64,000 nt of DNA from Ignavibacteriales bacterium (GTDB taxonomy: Bacteria > Bacteroidota > Ignavibacteria > Ignavibacteriales > Melioribacteraceae): NCBI GenBank assembly GCA_021740915.1, contig JAIOYW010000002.1, forward strand, positions 124,001 through 188,000, in the 5' to 3' direction. The position numbers were made by a program, and so were the translations under genes. Shown here one piece after another: positions 54,519-63,160 of the stretch (its first letter is position 1; every line of letters begins with the position of its first letter). The notes beneath the pieces were generated by a model. It was not told the origin of the DNA and did no database searches. It was given only the letters and a program-made list of their open reading frames with translations.

Positions 54519-57275
54519 TTAAAAATCAAGGGATAGCCCAATTCTTACCTCACGTGGAGCACGGTAAAACTGCGGCTGGTTAAAATATTCGGCTGTGGTT
54601 TTTACGCCTGGAACTCTTGCCGCCAATTCATCGGTTGACTTGGCTGCTTCAAGACTTTCATCAAGTGTATAAGTTGATCTTCCAGTACTTGAATAAACTA
54701 CATTCTCTATTAGTGCGTCAAAGAGATTAAATACTTTTAAAAACATTGTGACATCATAGCCCTGAATGTCAAATGTTTTTTCAGCTAAAAGGTCAACTCT
54801 CGCCTGACTTGGTTTCCTGCCGGAGTTTGGTCTAAGATAAACTTGTTTATCAAAAAGTAAAGGATCATAAGGTAATCCTGTTCCTAATCTTGCCACTAAA
54901 GTGGCATTCCAGTCACCCGGTTCTCCAACACTAACAGTTCCATTGAGTGTGTGGCTCTGATCCCAGGCCAGATATATTGGCACCTTTTCACTTTGCCTTC
55001 CTGAATTAATATCGAGGAAAAATGCGGTCGGATCAGTATCGTTGCCTTCAGCAACCTGGAAAGTATAATCTAAAGAGACACCTAACATATCCTGCGGAGT
55101 CCTTCGCTTCGTAAATGAAAAAATTATACCCCTTATGTTACCATAATCCTTATTGACATATTTTAGATAAGTTTCACTCGTACTCAAACGTATTTGCTGA
55201 GTTGCAAGAAGATCTCTAACGTCCTTATAATATCCTGTGACGTTAAAAGCGACATTGTCACTGAGCTGCTGCTGGAGACCGATTTCATATGTCACAGTTT
55301 TTTCAGGTTTCAGATCAGCATTTCCGTACAATGGAGTACTGAAACTATATTTGAAATCAGGATTCGAATAAAGATACTGGAAAGGAGGCATCTGGAAAAA
55401 GTGTCCATAAGAAAAATGAATAATACCTCTGTCAGTAATCGGGAAAGATATTCCTACCCTCGGGCTGATCTGATGCTTTGCTTCGGCATCTGCTAAGAGA
55501 CTGTTCTTATCGATATTAGTCGGCAGAGTCGGATCATTGGGCGTTGGATTAAATATATCTGTTGAATAACGTGAAGCAGCCGAGAAATAGTCATATCTTA
55601 TACCGATATTCATTATAAGATTATCGAATTCCATTTTATCCTGAATGTAGGTCGAAAATTCAACCGGTGTTTTAGTATAACTGTTACGGTTGGCATTGCT
55701 TTTATCAGGGATTGTCGGTGTAAGGTATATTAATGTATCTCTCAATACAGTAAATGATTCATAGTTCAGTTCATGACTCTTATAATATGCACCGAATTTA
55801 ACTTCATGATTTTTATTCAGCTGACTCGTAATATCAAATTTGCCGCCGAATGAATAAGTCCGCTGATAGAATTGCCCGTTCTGCGTACCCCCGGTGTAGA
55901 ATGAATAACTTGTGGGTCGGTCGAGTTTATTACTGGGCTGATATCTTGGGTCAGCATGATAGATATTTGGATCAATATTCATTCCTGCATGGAAATCAAC
56001 TGGATTTCCGGCATTATCGAGCAGAGGATATAAATATTGTGAAAAATCATCAATATTATAGGAAACCTGAGCCGAATAAAAAGTTGTATGATCTAATGCC
56101 TGCCTAAGTTCGAGGGAATTGACCAATCCCCATTCATGACCTGTCAGAGATGCATCAGGATTGTATTTCAGCAGATGGCTATAAGATTTATAATCGGATG
56201 ACGAATAAATTACGTCATAATTAATTTTAATCGTCGAGATTGGATTAAATGTCAATTTACCAGTAGTACTGATAGAATTCCCGGTATTCATTGCAACAGT
56301 TTCTCCATCACCGGTCATACTGAGTGTTATATCAGTAGGATCAAAAATATTCTTGGTCATTGAGTCAGTGGTGTTATGCTGCCTGATTCCATAAAGATAA
56401 CCGCCGTCCCAATCATACCTTCCTGAGACGAAAAACTTAAGATACTGGCTCAATCCGGGAATCGGTCCGCCAAGGGTCATTTCATGAACGTAGTTATTGA
56501 AAGGCTCAATATCGCCGATGTTATTAAAAACATCACTACGATTACTAATATAATCTCCGGTATAAAAGGAATAACTTCCTTTAAGTTTCTCCCCGCCTTC
56601 TTTTGTAACTGTGTTAACAATTCCGCTTAGTGCATTACCATATTCAGCATTAAAAGTACCGCTGACCACGGAAAGTTCCTGTATTGCATTTGTGGCAATA
56701 TTCACACTTCTGGAGTTATTATATGGGTTAGAAATTGAAACGCCGTTCACAGTATATGCTATTTCGGTGGATCTTCCTCCCCTGATATGAAGTTCACCCC
56801 CTGTACCCTGAATAATTCCTGCCTGCAATGATAAAATTTGTGATATACTTTCGACAGGAAGCGATTCAATCTGTGAGGCATCAACTGAGGTATGCGATGA
56901 TGTCAAATCCTTTTTTACAAGTGGCGCTTCTGCCTGAACAACAATCGTTTCAACAGTAATCACTTCTGTAGAAAGTGTAACATCCAAACGTGTTGTGAAA
57001 TCAACAGTAACTTTGACATTCGTATATTTTTTCTTCTGGAAGCCGACACCTGAGATGATAACATTATAGAAACCCGGTGGAATATTATTAATAAGAAAAT
57101 TTCCGTCAGGATCAGTTGCTGCACCAAGCGTAGTCCCCTCCAAAATAATATTAATTCCCGGTAAAGCTTCCCCGGTTTCCTGATCTGTCACAGTCCCTAC
57201 AATTTTGCCTGTGGTACCTGCATAAAGCAGCATGGCAGGTATAATGAAAATTATTAGCAAAAGCCTCTTCAGCAT
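54519..57275 (-). CDS. TonB-dependent receptor with carboxypeptidase regulatory-like domain
   Basis: A 918-residue outer-membrane receptor: signal peptide (about 1-20), a carboxypeptidase-regulatory-like beta domain (about 21-105: KIVGTVTDQETGEALPGINI), plug with ELHIRGGRSTEIAYTVNGVS (about 160-179) and AEYGNALSGIVNTVTKEGGE (about 212-231), and a long barrel ending VRIGLSLDF. This is the SusC/OAR-like type of Bacteroidota, but no SusD gene accompanies it. GGAGG lies five bases before the ATG at 57275. It stands 19 bases ahead of the giant exported protein gene, so the two are probably co-transcribed. Confidence 0.93.
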   Translation of the reverse strand: MLKRLLLIIFIIPAMLLYAGTTGKIVGTVTDQETGEALPGINIILEGTTLGAATDPDGNFLINNIPPGFYNVIISGVGFQKKKYTNVKVTVDFTTRLDVTLSTEVITVETIVVQAEAPLVKKDLTSSHTSVDASQIESLPVESISQILSLQAGIIQGTGGELHIRGGRSTEIAYTVNGVSISNPYNNSRSVNIATNAIQELSVVSGTFNAEYGNALSGIVNTVTKEGGEKLKGSYSFYTGDYISNRSDVFNNIGDIEPFNNYVHEMTLGGPIPGLSQYLKFFVSGRYDWDGGYLYGIRQHNTTDSMTKNIFDPTDITLSMTGDGETVAMNTGNSISTTGKLTFNPISTIKINYDVIYSSSDYKSYSHLLKYNPDASLTGHEWGLVNSLELRQALDHTTFYSAQVSYNIDDFSQYLYPLLDNAGNPVDFHAGMNIDPNIYHADPRYQPSNKLDRPTSYSFYTGGTQNGQFYQRTYSFGGKFDITSQLNKNHEVKFGAYYKSHELNYESFTVLRDTLIYLTPTIPDKSNANRNSYTKTPVEFSTYIQDKMEFDNLIMNIGIRYDYFSAASRYSTDIFNPTPNDPTLPTNIDKNSLLADAEAKHQISPRVGISFPITDRGIIHFSYGHFFQMPPFQYLYSNPDFKYSFSTPLYGNADLKPEKTVTYEIGLQQQLSDNVAFNVTGYYKDVRDLLATQQIRLSTSETYLKYVNKDYGNIRGIIFSFTKRRTPQDMLGVSLDYTFQVAEGNDTDPTAFFLDINSGRQSEKVPIYLAWDQSHTLNGTVSVGEPGDWNATLVARLGTGLPYDPLLFDKQVYLRPNSGRKPSQARVDLLAEKTFDIQGYDVTMFLKVFNLFDALIENVVYSSTGRSTYTLDESLEAAKSTDELAARVPGVKTTAEYFNQPQFYRAPREVRIGLSLDF

Positions 57276-57382
57276 TTTTGCCTCCGATATAATGATCTGG
57301 AAAGATTAAAAATAATTAGATAACCTGGTAAGATATAAAAATTCAATTTTTGCTAATCAAGTTTAGATAGAATGGCATAAAT

Positions 57383-57412
57383 AAAAAAAGGCTGCCACAA
57401 ATGGGCAGCCTT
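57383..57412 (-). terminator. Rho-independent terminator after the FG-GAP protein gene
   Basis: GGCTGCC (57390-57396) and GGCAGCC (57404-57410) form a seven-pair stem with AA/TT extension. Read on the minus strand it is followed by TTTTTTTAT. It lies 12 bases past the stop at 57424. Confidence 0.88.
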
Positions 57413-57423
57413 AAATGTAATAC

Positions 57424-59271
57424 TTATCTTAACAACATCATCTTAGCTGATTTCGAGAAATTTCCAAATTTCAGTGTATAGATGTAGGTACCGCTTGCAA
57501 CTTCTTCACCTCTGTTGTTTCTGCCGTTCCAGGTAACTTCATATGCACCTTTTTTGACAACCTCATTGTTTATGAGTGTAGAAATCTCATTTCCAAGAAT
57601 GTCATAAACCTGCAATGAAATAGACTTATCAAGCGGCAGTGAGAATCTTATGGTTGTAGAAGGGTTGAATGGGTTAGGATAATTCTGTTCGAGAACGTAA
57701 TCGTTAGGTGTAACAAAATTGAATCCAACTTCCTTCAATCCTGAAGCTTCCTGCCATTCCAGTATGCGGATATTAACTGCTTTGTCACTGGCTCTTTTAA
57801 CTGTACTGTCTTTAATATAATCACCGTCATTTACACTCCATGAATAATAAGAGTATGTAATAGAATCGGCGACACTTTGGTAAGCAGTAACAACTTCAAG
57901 TTTGTTATTCGAATTGATATCGCTTCCTGCATAGATTTTTGAAACAAACGGGCTTTCATACTGCACAGTATCCTGAGAAATACCCAAAGAATCATAGATA
58001 TCTACGTTAAAGAACTGAGCATCGGCTCCGGCGAAAATGATAGAATTATCATAACTTAAAGAATCGAGAACACTGCCTGTTCCTTTGTATTTCATCATTG
58101 ATACGTTATAACCTGCAGATCCACCGATGATAAGTTCATCTTTTCCATCCTGGTCAATATCAGCAGCAAAAGATCCCCAATGGGAACCGGCTGAATTACC
58201 TGCTAATTGCCATAGTCCGTCTGCGATCACACCGAATTTCGAACTGTCGTCCCAAACATAAACGCCGGTATCAGCGCTGGTCTGGTTTACTAATGTTATT
58301 CTGTATCCGTAGCTGTAACCCACTCCCATAAGTTCTTCAGTTCCGTCGCCATCAACGTCACCAGGATAAATTCCCATATATGCAACTGCGTCAGCGCCTT
58401 CACTCGCAAGAAATTCATAGTAATGATCTGTTCTTGCATCTGTCGTTGGTGTTGGATACCTGTAAGAATCCTGGCCTTTAGGATCTATCGACCAGAAACC
58501 ATAAAAGTTCCAGTAATGGTTTACGATTTCTTTTGTTCCGTCACCGTCAATATCTGCAGGTGTTGAATGCCACCATGATCCGCCTGAGAAACGGTTTTCA
58601 GCAGTATTTGCGGGGTCGCCGCCTTCAACCTGCCATGAAGCAAATCCAGGGAACTGTCCAACAACACCAAGGACGTAAACACTATTGTCTCTGTTTGCCA
58701 TAATTAATTCATCAAAACCATCACCGTCAAAATCATAAACATCAGCAACTTCACGGTTTGTGCGGAAGTTTCCAATACCTAAAGCTGTTGCAAACTGATC
58801 AGCGGGCATAACAATTGCTGGCTCAGTACCATAATTATTATCGCCGCCTGCATATTCCCAAACCTGAACTTCACCGTCGGCGGTTCCATTTGTCAGTGAG
58901 AAAATAAATTCTCCCATTCCATCACCGTCAAGGTCACCGGAACGAACCCAGCGTGGTGTACTTCCACTGCTGATACCTGAACGAACAGGTGTGGAAAACA
59001 CTAATTCCAAAGTGTTTGGTGCTGTAAGTTCAAATACATGCACACGTCCACCATTTGAATAATCTGTACTGAGAACTTCCTGCTTGCCGTCCTGATCGAG
59101 ATCGTCTGATACCCAAACGGTTCTGCAACCCTGATCTGCAAAATATGCAACTAATGAGTCATCCGGGCTGAAACCCGTTGGATTATTATTACCGATATCA
59201 ACTAATGTCTGAGCGGAAGCATATCCCGCCAAGAAAACTCCCAGTAAGATGGTAAATAGAGTTTTTCTCAT
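57424..59271 (-). CDS. T9SS-exported FG-GAP/VCBS beta-propeller protein
   Basis: A 615-residue secreted protein. A signal peptide (1-20, GVFLAGYASA) leads to about seven repeats of the calcium-binding DxDxDG type: DLDQDGKQEV, DLDGDGMGEF, DFDGDGFDEL, DIDGDGTKEI, DVDGDGTEEL, DIDQDGKDEL and DINSNNKLEV, one per propeller blade. The last 90 residues form a T9SS type A sorting domain (LEQNYPNPFNPSTTIRFSLP). AAGGAG is seven bases before the ATG. It forms its own transcription unit, ending in a terminator. The integrin-like fold suggests adhesion or display; the ligand is unknown. Confidence 0.9.
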   Translation of the reverse strand: MRKTLFTILLGVFLAGYASAQTLVDIGNNNPTGFSPDDSLVAYFADQGCRTVWVSDDLDQDGKQEVLSTDYSNGGRVHVFELTAPNTLELVFSTPVRSGISSGSTPRWVRSGDLDGDGMGEFIFSLTNGTADGEVQVWEYAGGDNNYGTEPAIVMPADQFATALGIGNFRTNREVADVYDFDGDGFDELIMANRDNSVYVLGVVGQFPGFASWQVEGGDPANTAENRFSGGSWWHSTPADIDGDGTKEIVNHYWNFYGFWSIDPKGQDSYRYPTPTTDARTDHYYEFLASEGADAVAYMGIYPGDVDGDGTEELMGVGYSYGYRITLVNQTSADTGVYVWDDSSKFGVIADGLWQLAGNSAGSHWGSFAADIDQDGKDELIIGGSAGYNVSMMKYKGTGSVLDSLSYDNSIIFAGADAQFFNVDIYDSLGISQDTVQYESPFVSKIYAGSDINSNNKLEVVTAYQSVADSITYSYYSWSVNDGDYIKDSTVKRASDKAVNIRILEWQEASGLKEVGFNFVTPNDYVLEQNYPNPFNPSTTIRFSLPLDKSISLQVYDILGNEISTLINNEVVKKGAYEVTWNGRNNRGEEVASGTYIYTLKFGNFSKSAKMMLLR

Positions 59272-59458
59272 AAGTACTCCTTTGTTATTGATTCATAATG
59301 ATTATCTAAAAACGCTATTGCAAAGAAAAATAAGGATTTTTTAATAATAATTTCAAGTAATTATTTTTAAATGGTTATTATAAGTGCATATAGTGATTTA
59401 TTTTAGATGTGCAATTTCATAAAATTTTAAGATTTTTATAATTATTGCCTCAGTGACT

Positions 59459-60655
59459 ATGGGAAGAATACTAATAGGTGGCCATATCTGTCTCGATATT
59501 TTCCTCAATTTCAATGCGGATTGGCCTGAGTTTTTAAAGAATTTCACACCTGGCTCGCAAATAAAAACTGAAAATTCGATTTTTTCTCCAGGTGGACCTG
59601 TCTCAAATACAGGGATTTCGCTTGGTAAACTGGGAACCCCGACAATCCTGCTCTCAAAAACAGGTCCGGATGAACTGGGAACACTGCTTCGTGAAAAACT
59701 TGGTACTATTCTTGCTGATTTTGATGTTGAATTATGTGTACAACCTGCTATTAATTCTGAGACTTCACACACAATTATCATAAATTCATCTGAATTCGAC
59801 AGAATATTCCTGCATACTACCGGTTATAATGACCTGATGAAAGCTAATGATCTTATATATTCCGGGAAATCGGAAATATCTCTGTTTCATTTCGGTTATC
59901 CACCTATCATGGCATCAATGATAGACGATAACGGATCAGAATTAAAGAAATTATTCAAGTATTATAATAATCTGGGAATAATAACTTCTCTTGATACATG
60001 TATGCCAGGCTCACTGAAATCGGATATTATCTGGAAAGACATTTTCGCGAATGTATCGCCATTAGTAGATATTATAATGCCCGGAGTAAGAGAACTAATT
60101 CTAATGATGAACCCGAGCCGATATTCCAGAATGTCGGATTTAACAGATTTCAATCAGGGAATAAATAAAAGTCTCCTTGATACACTTGCAAATGATATGA
60201 TAAATATGGGGATTGCAATTGTTGTATTAAAACTTGGGGAGAATGGATTATACATGAAGACGTCGCCCAAAATTGAATCATTTTCAAAAATTTCAAAATC
60301 ATCTGGAATTAATCCGGAATTTTGGGTAGGACGTGAAATTCTTATGCCATCGTTTATTGTGAGAAATGCCGGAACCACCGGAGCCGGAGATGCTGCAACA
60401 GCAGGGTTTCTGTCCGACTTTATGAACGGGAAGAATCCGGAAGAAGTACTTGAATTTGCGTGCGCTGTTGCAGCATTTTCAGTTGAGCAAACGGATTCAG
60501 TATCAGGAATAAGTTCAAAGGAAAATACATTAGAAAGAATTAATTCAGGATGGATAAAAAAGATCCCATCATTAAATATGCGAGGTTTACAACCGCAAAA
60601 ATACGGAAGATGTTTTTATGGCGAGTCTGATAAATTATTTGGATCAAAAAATTAA
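59459..60655 (+). CDS. PfkB-family carbohydrate kinase
   Basis: A 398-residue ribokinase/PfkB-fold kinase. The start is set at the ATG 59459 (MGRILIGGHICLDIF); a GTG at 59453 adds only two residues. The signature GTTGAGDAA with catalytic aspartate near residue 311 is intact, and FSPGGPVSNTGISLGKLG (about 42-59) is the substrate-side motif. It is longer than the usual about 300 residues, mainly by insertions between residues 180 and 300 and a C-terminal extension. PfkB enzymes phosphorylate sugars or nucleosides; the substrate is not readable. It is convergent with the GH10-like gene. Confidence 0.87.
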   Translation: MGRILIGGHICLDIFLNFNADWPEFLKNFTPGSQIKTENSIFSPGGPVSNTGISLGKLGTPTILLSKTGPDELGTLLREKLGTILADFDVELCVQPAINSETSHTIIINSSEFDRIFLHTTGYNDLMKANDLIYSGKSEISLFHFGYPPIMASMIDDNGSELKKLFKYYNNLGIITSLDTCMPGSLKSDIIWKDIFANVSPLVDIIMPGVRELILMMNPSRYSRMSDLTDFNQGINKSLLDTLANDMINMGIAIVVLKLGENGLYMKTSPKIESFSKISKSSGINPEFWVGREILMPSFIVRNAGTTGAGDAATAGFLSDFMNGKNPEEVLEFACAVAAFSVEQTDSVSGISSKENTLERINSGWIKKIPSLNMRGLQPQKYGRCFYGESDKLFGSKN

Positions 60656-60656
60656 T

Positions 60657-60698
60657 AATAAGGCATAAACTTATTTGAATTAAAGTCTATGCCTTATT
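60657..60698. terminator. Bidirectional terminator-like hairpin
   Basis: AATAAGGCATA (60657-60667) and TATGCCTTATT (60688-60698) pair perfectly over 11 bases, with a further ACTT/AAGT pairing inside the loop. It fills the gap between the convergent kinase (60655) and hydrolase (60713) genes. T-runs are short, so efficiency is uncertain. Confidence 0.6.
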
Positions 60699-60712
60699 CA
60701 TATAATAAATTT

Positions 60713-63073
60713 CTATTTAATTATTGTCATCTTTCTGGTAAACGATTTATTTCCGGCGTTCAAACGATAAACATAAACACCGCTGGCAAGCCCTGTTCCC
60801 GCAAATCGAACGGAATGATATCCTGCATTTAATTCGCCAGAAATTAAAGTCCGGATTTCTCTTCCCAACAAATCATAAATTTTTAAGGTAACATAACCCT
60901 CTGCGGGAAGCTCAAAATTTATTGAAGTTTCAGGATTGAATGGATTCGGATAATTCTGAGACAAGGCATATTCGTCAGGCATACCCAAATTATTATCTAT
61001 TCCTCCTGAAACCGGGTCGCCTGTTTTAAAACCCCAGATCGATGACCACACACTTTGTCCGTATTGATTAAAACATTTTACCCGCCAATAATATATACGC
61101 TGCGGGTCGAGAGTAACTGATACATAGGCACTTGTGTCAGCGATACCGGTTGAATCGAATACAATTGTACCATCAGCTAATACATTGCTTGTTCCAACCT
61201 GCACTCTGTATGAATCCGAACTAATTTCACTGTTCCACATCAGGTTGGGATTCAGCGGCATATTCAGCGTTGCGTGAAGAGGTGAATAAAGTGTTGTCGG
61301 CAGAGGGAAGCCTGTATTAAACGAATATGGATTTGTAAAACCGCTATTTCCTCTTGGGTTATAGGCAATTACTCTCCAAAAGTATTCATTCTGCCCTTCC
61401 AGTCCGGTAAGGGTTAATACTGTGTCATAGGCTGTTTTTGTCAGAAGCAGAGTACTGAAAAGCGGATCTTTCGAAACCTGAAGAATATAATATGCAGCAT
61501 TCTCTGCATATCGCCAGACGAGATCTAAAGTATCTCTCTGATTGAGAGCCGCATTTTGAGGCTGGAGCAGATCAGGTAATGCCGGCGGCATTATTTCCGC
61601 CATATTGCTAATCAAGCTTTCGTTGTTATTTCGATCGAGTGCTGATATATAATAGTATCTCGATGAATTAACGCCAACAGGTGAATACGGAGGCGCACCA
61701 TGAAGCCTTTCAATATTTACTGCATCATCAAAATCTGACTGATTAACAGATGGCTGATCGAAGCCATAGATCACAAATCTGTCAGGCTGTTTTTCACTGA
61801 AGGGAATTTCTGGCATATCCCATATCAACCCGGCAATTCCTTCGCCAGGAATTCTTTCGTAACGAACATTCTGAGGAGCTTCCGGAATTATTGTTTCTCT
61901 CCAGTCCATAACAGGAGGGATTGCGAAATCGCTAAAAAGATCACTCCTTAATGAATCAAGAAAATTTTTAGGATTACTTAGAAGTGTATTCGTATTATAG
62001 AAAATCTGCCCCTGGACATTAGGATCAGCCCTTCCGATCCGTATCTGCTGAGGTACTTCAGTTGCAGGCCAGCCCGATATTCTGTACACAGCCTGCCCCG
62101 GATATAGATGCCTGTTATGAATCGCCAATGAGTCTGACCACCAGTTAAGAAGATATTCATATGCAGTGCTTCCGCACGAAATTGATGAACCAATTCGCCA
62201 GTAGAGCTGCGGGGATATGTAATCTATATCACCTCTCCGAAGCCATGTCATTCCATCTGCGTATAGATCGTCATAAGCATACAGCCCGCAAATTCCAGAA
62301 GGATAACCGCTGCGCCACATTCCAACAGGACTTATTCCAAATTTAACATAGGATTTAATCGAATTAATTGAATCGCTCACAGCACTTACAAGCATATTAA
62401 CGTTATCTCTCCGCCATTCCTTAATGTTATTAAAACCTCGGGGATATTGTGCAAAAGCAGCATTATCCTGGTTGGTTATACCACTGACATAGAAATAATC
62501 GTCAAAGTGGATTCCATCAATATCATATCGTCTGACTATGTCTGAAATCACTGTAAGGATATGTGATCTGACTTCGGGTAAACCCGGATTAAGAATATTG
62601 TTTGTCCCAATGTTCAGAATCCATTCAGGATGACTCTGAGTCAAGTGACTTGGGTGAAAAGAATGTGTGCTGTTGGGATGTTTTGCCCGGTATGGATTGA
62701 TCCACGCATGAAGTTCCATACCTCTTTTATGAGCTTCGCCGACGGCAAAATCGAGAGGATCATAGAAAGGTTCCGGACGCATACCGGATACACCGGTTAA
62801 GAATGCAGACCATGGTTCATAAGGTGATTCATAGAAAGCATCACATTCGGTTCTTATCTGAAACATCACCGCATTTACACCCACGCTCTGAAGCTGATTT
62901 AAAAGAGAAATCAGCTCGGCTTTTTGTGCTTCGGTATTATTCTTCGTACCCGGCCAATCAATATTGAGTACGGTAGCAATCCAGGCTCCTCTAAATTCTC
63001 GTTTGGGATTACTTTCTGCATTAATATTTAAATACAGAAATAAAATGCATAAAAGTGCAATTGTTTTTTTCAT
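60713..63073 (-). CDS. T9SS-exported GH10-like (GHL10/YngK-type) glycoside hydrolase
   Basis: A 786-residue secreted enzyme. After a signal peptide (about 1-19, NINAES) comes a TIM-barrel of the family-10-like glycosylhydrolase type (about 26-400) with REFRGAWIATVLNIDWPG and AVMFQIRTECDAFYESPYEP and IDGIHFDDYFY (about 184-194) holding the catalytic-side acids. Two FnIII-like domains follow (about 490-675), then a T9SS type A sorting domain (YPNPFNPETSINFELP) ending in TRKMTIIK. Family members act on polysaccharides, possibly bacterial cell-wall or exopolysaccharide glycans; the substrate is unknown. Confidence 0.88.
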   Translation of the reverse strand: MKKTIALLCILFLYLNINAESNPKREFRGAWIATVLNIDWPGTKNNTEAQKAELISLLNQLQSVGVNAVMFQIRTECDAFYESPYEPWSAFLTGVSGMRPEPFYDPLDFAVGEAHKRGMELHAWINPYRAKHPNSTHSFHPSHLTQSHPEWILNIGTNNILNPGLPEVRSHILTVISDIVRRYDIDGIHFDDYFYVSGITNQDNAAFAQYPRGFNNIKEWRRDNVNMLVSAVSDSINSIKSYVKFGISPVGMWRSGYPSGICGLYAYDDLYADGMTWLRRGDIDYISPQLYWRIGSSISCGSTAYEYLLNWWSDSLAIHNRHLYPGQAVYRISGWPATEVPQQIRIGRADPNVQGQIFYNTNTLLSNPKNFLDSLRSDLFSDFAIPPVMDWRETIIPEAPQNVRYERIPGEGIAGLIWDMPEIPFSEKQPDRFVIYGFDQPSVNQSDFDDAVNIERLHGAPPYSPVGVNSSRYYYISALDRNNNESLISNMAEIMPPALPDLLQPQNAALNQRDTLDLVWRYAENAAYYILQVSKDPLFSTLLLTKTAYDTVLTLTGLEGQNEYFWRVIAYNPRGNSGFTNPYSFNTGFPLPTTLYSPLHATLNMPLNPNLMWNSEISSDSYRVQVGTSNVLADGTIVFDSTGIADTSAYVSVTLDPQRIYYWRVKCFNQYGQSVWSSIWGFKTGDPVSGGIDNNLGMPDEYALSQNYPNPFNPETSINFELPAEGYVTLKIYDLLGREIRTLISGELNAGYHSVRFAGTGLASGVYVYRLNAGNKSFTRKMTIIK

Positions 63074-63160
63074 CTCTTTTTTTCGCTTTGTTCAAAATGA
63101 TCTAAAAAGTATAATATAATATTTCCAAAGGATTTTATTCCTTATAAGAAGGAATGATGA

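Noticed and set aside
57424-59271. Tandem DNA repeat or CRISPR-like array
   Set aside because: The repeated similarity is at protein level (DxDxDG loops of a beta-propeller); the DNA copies are degenerate and unequally spaced.
63136-63156. Inverted repeat ATTCCTT/AAGGAAT as a terminator
   Set aside because: Seven weak pairs, and no T-run follows on either strand.
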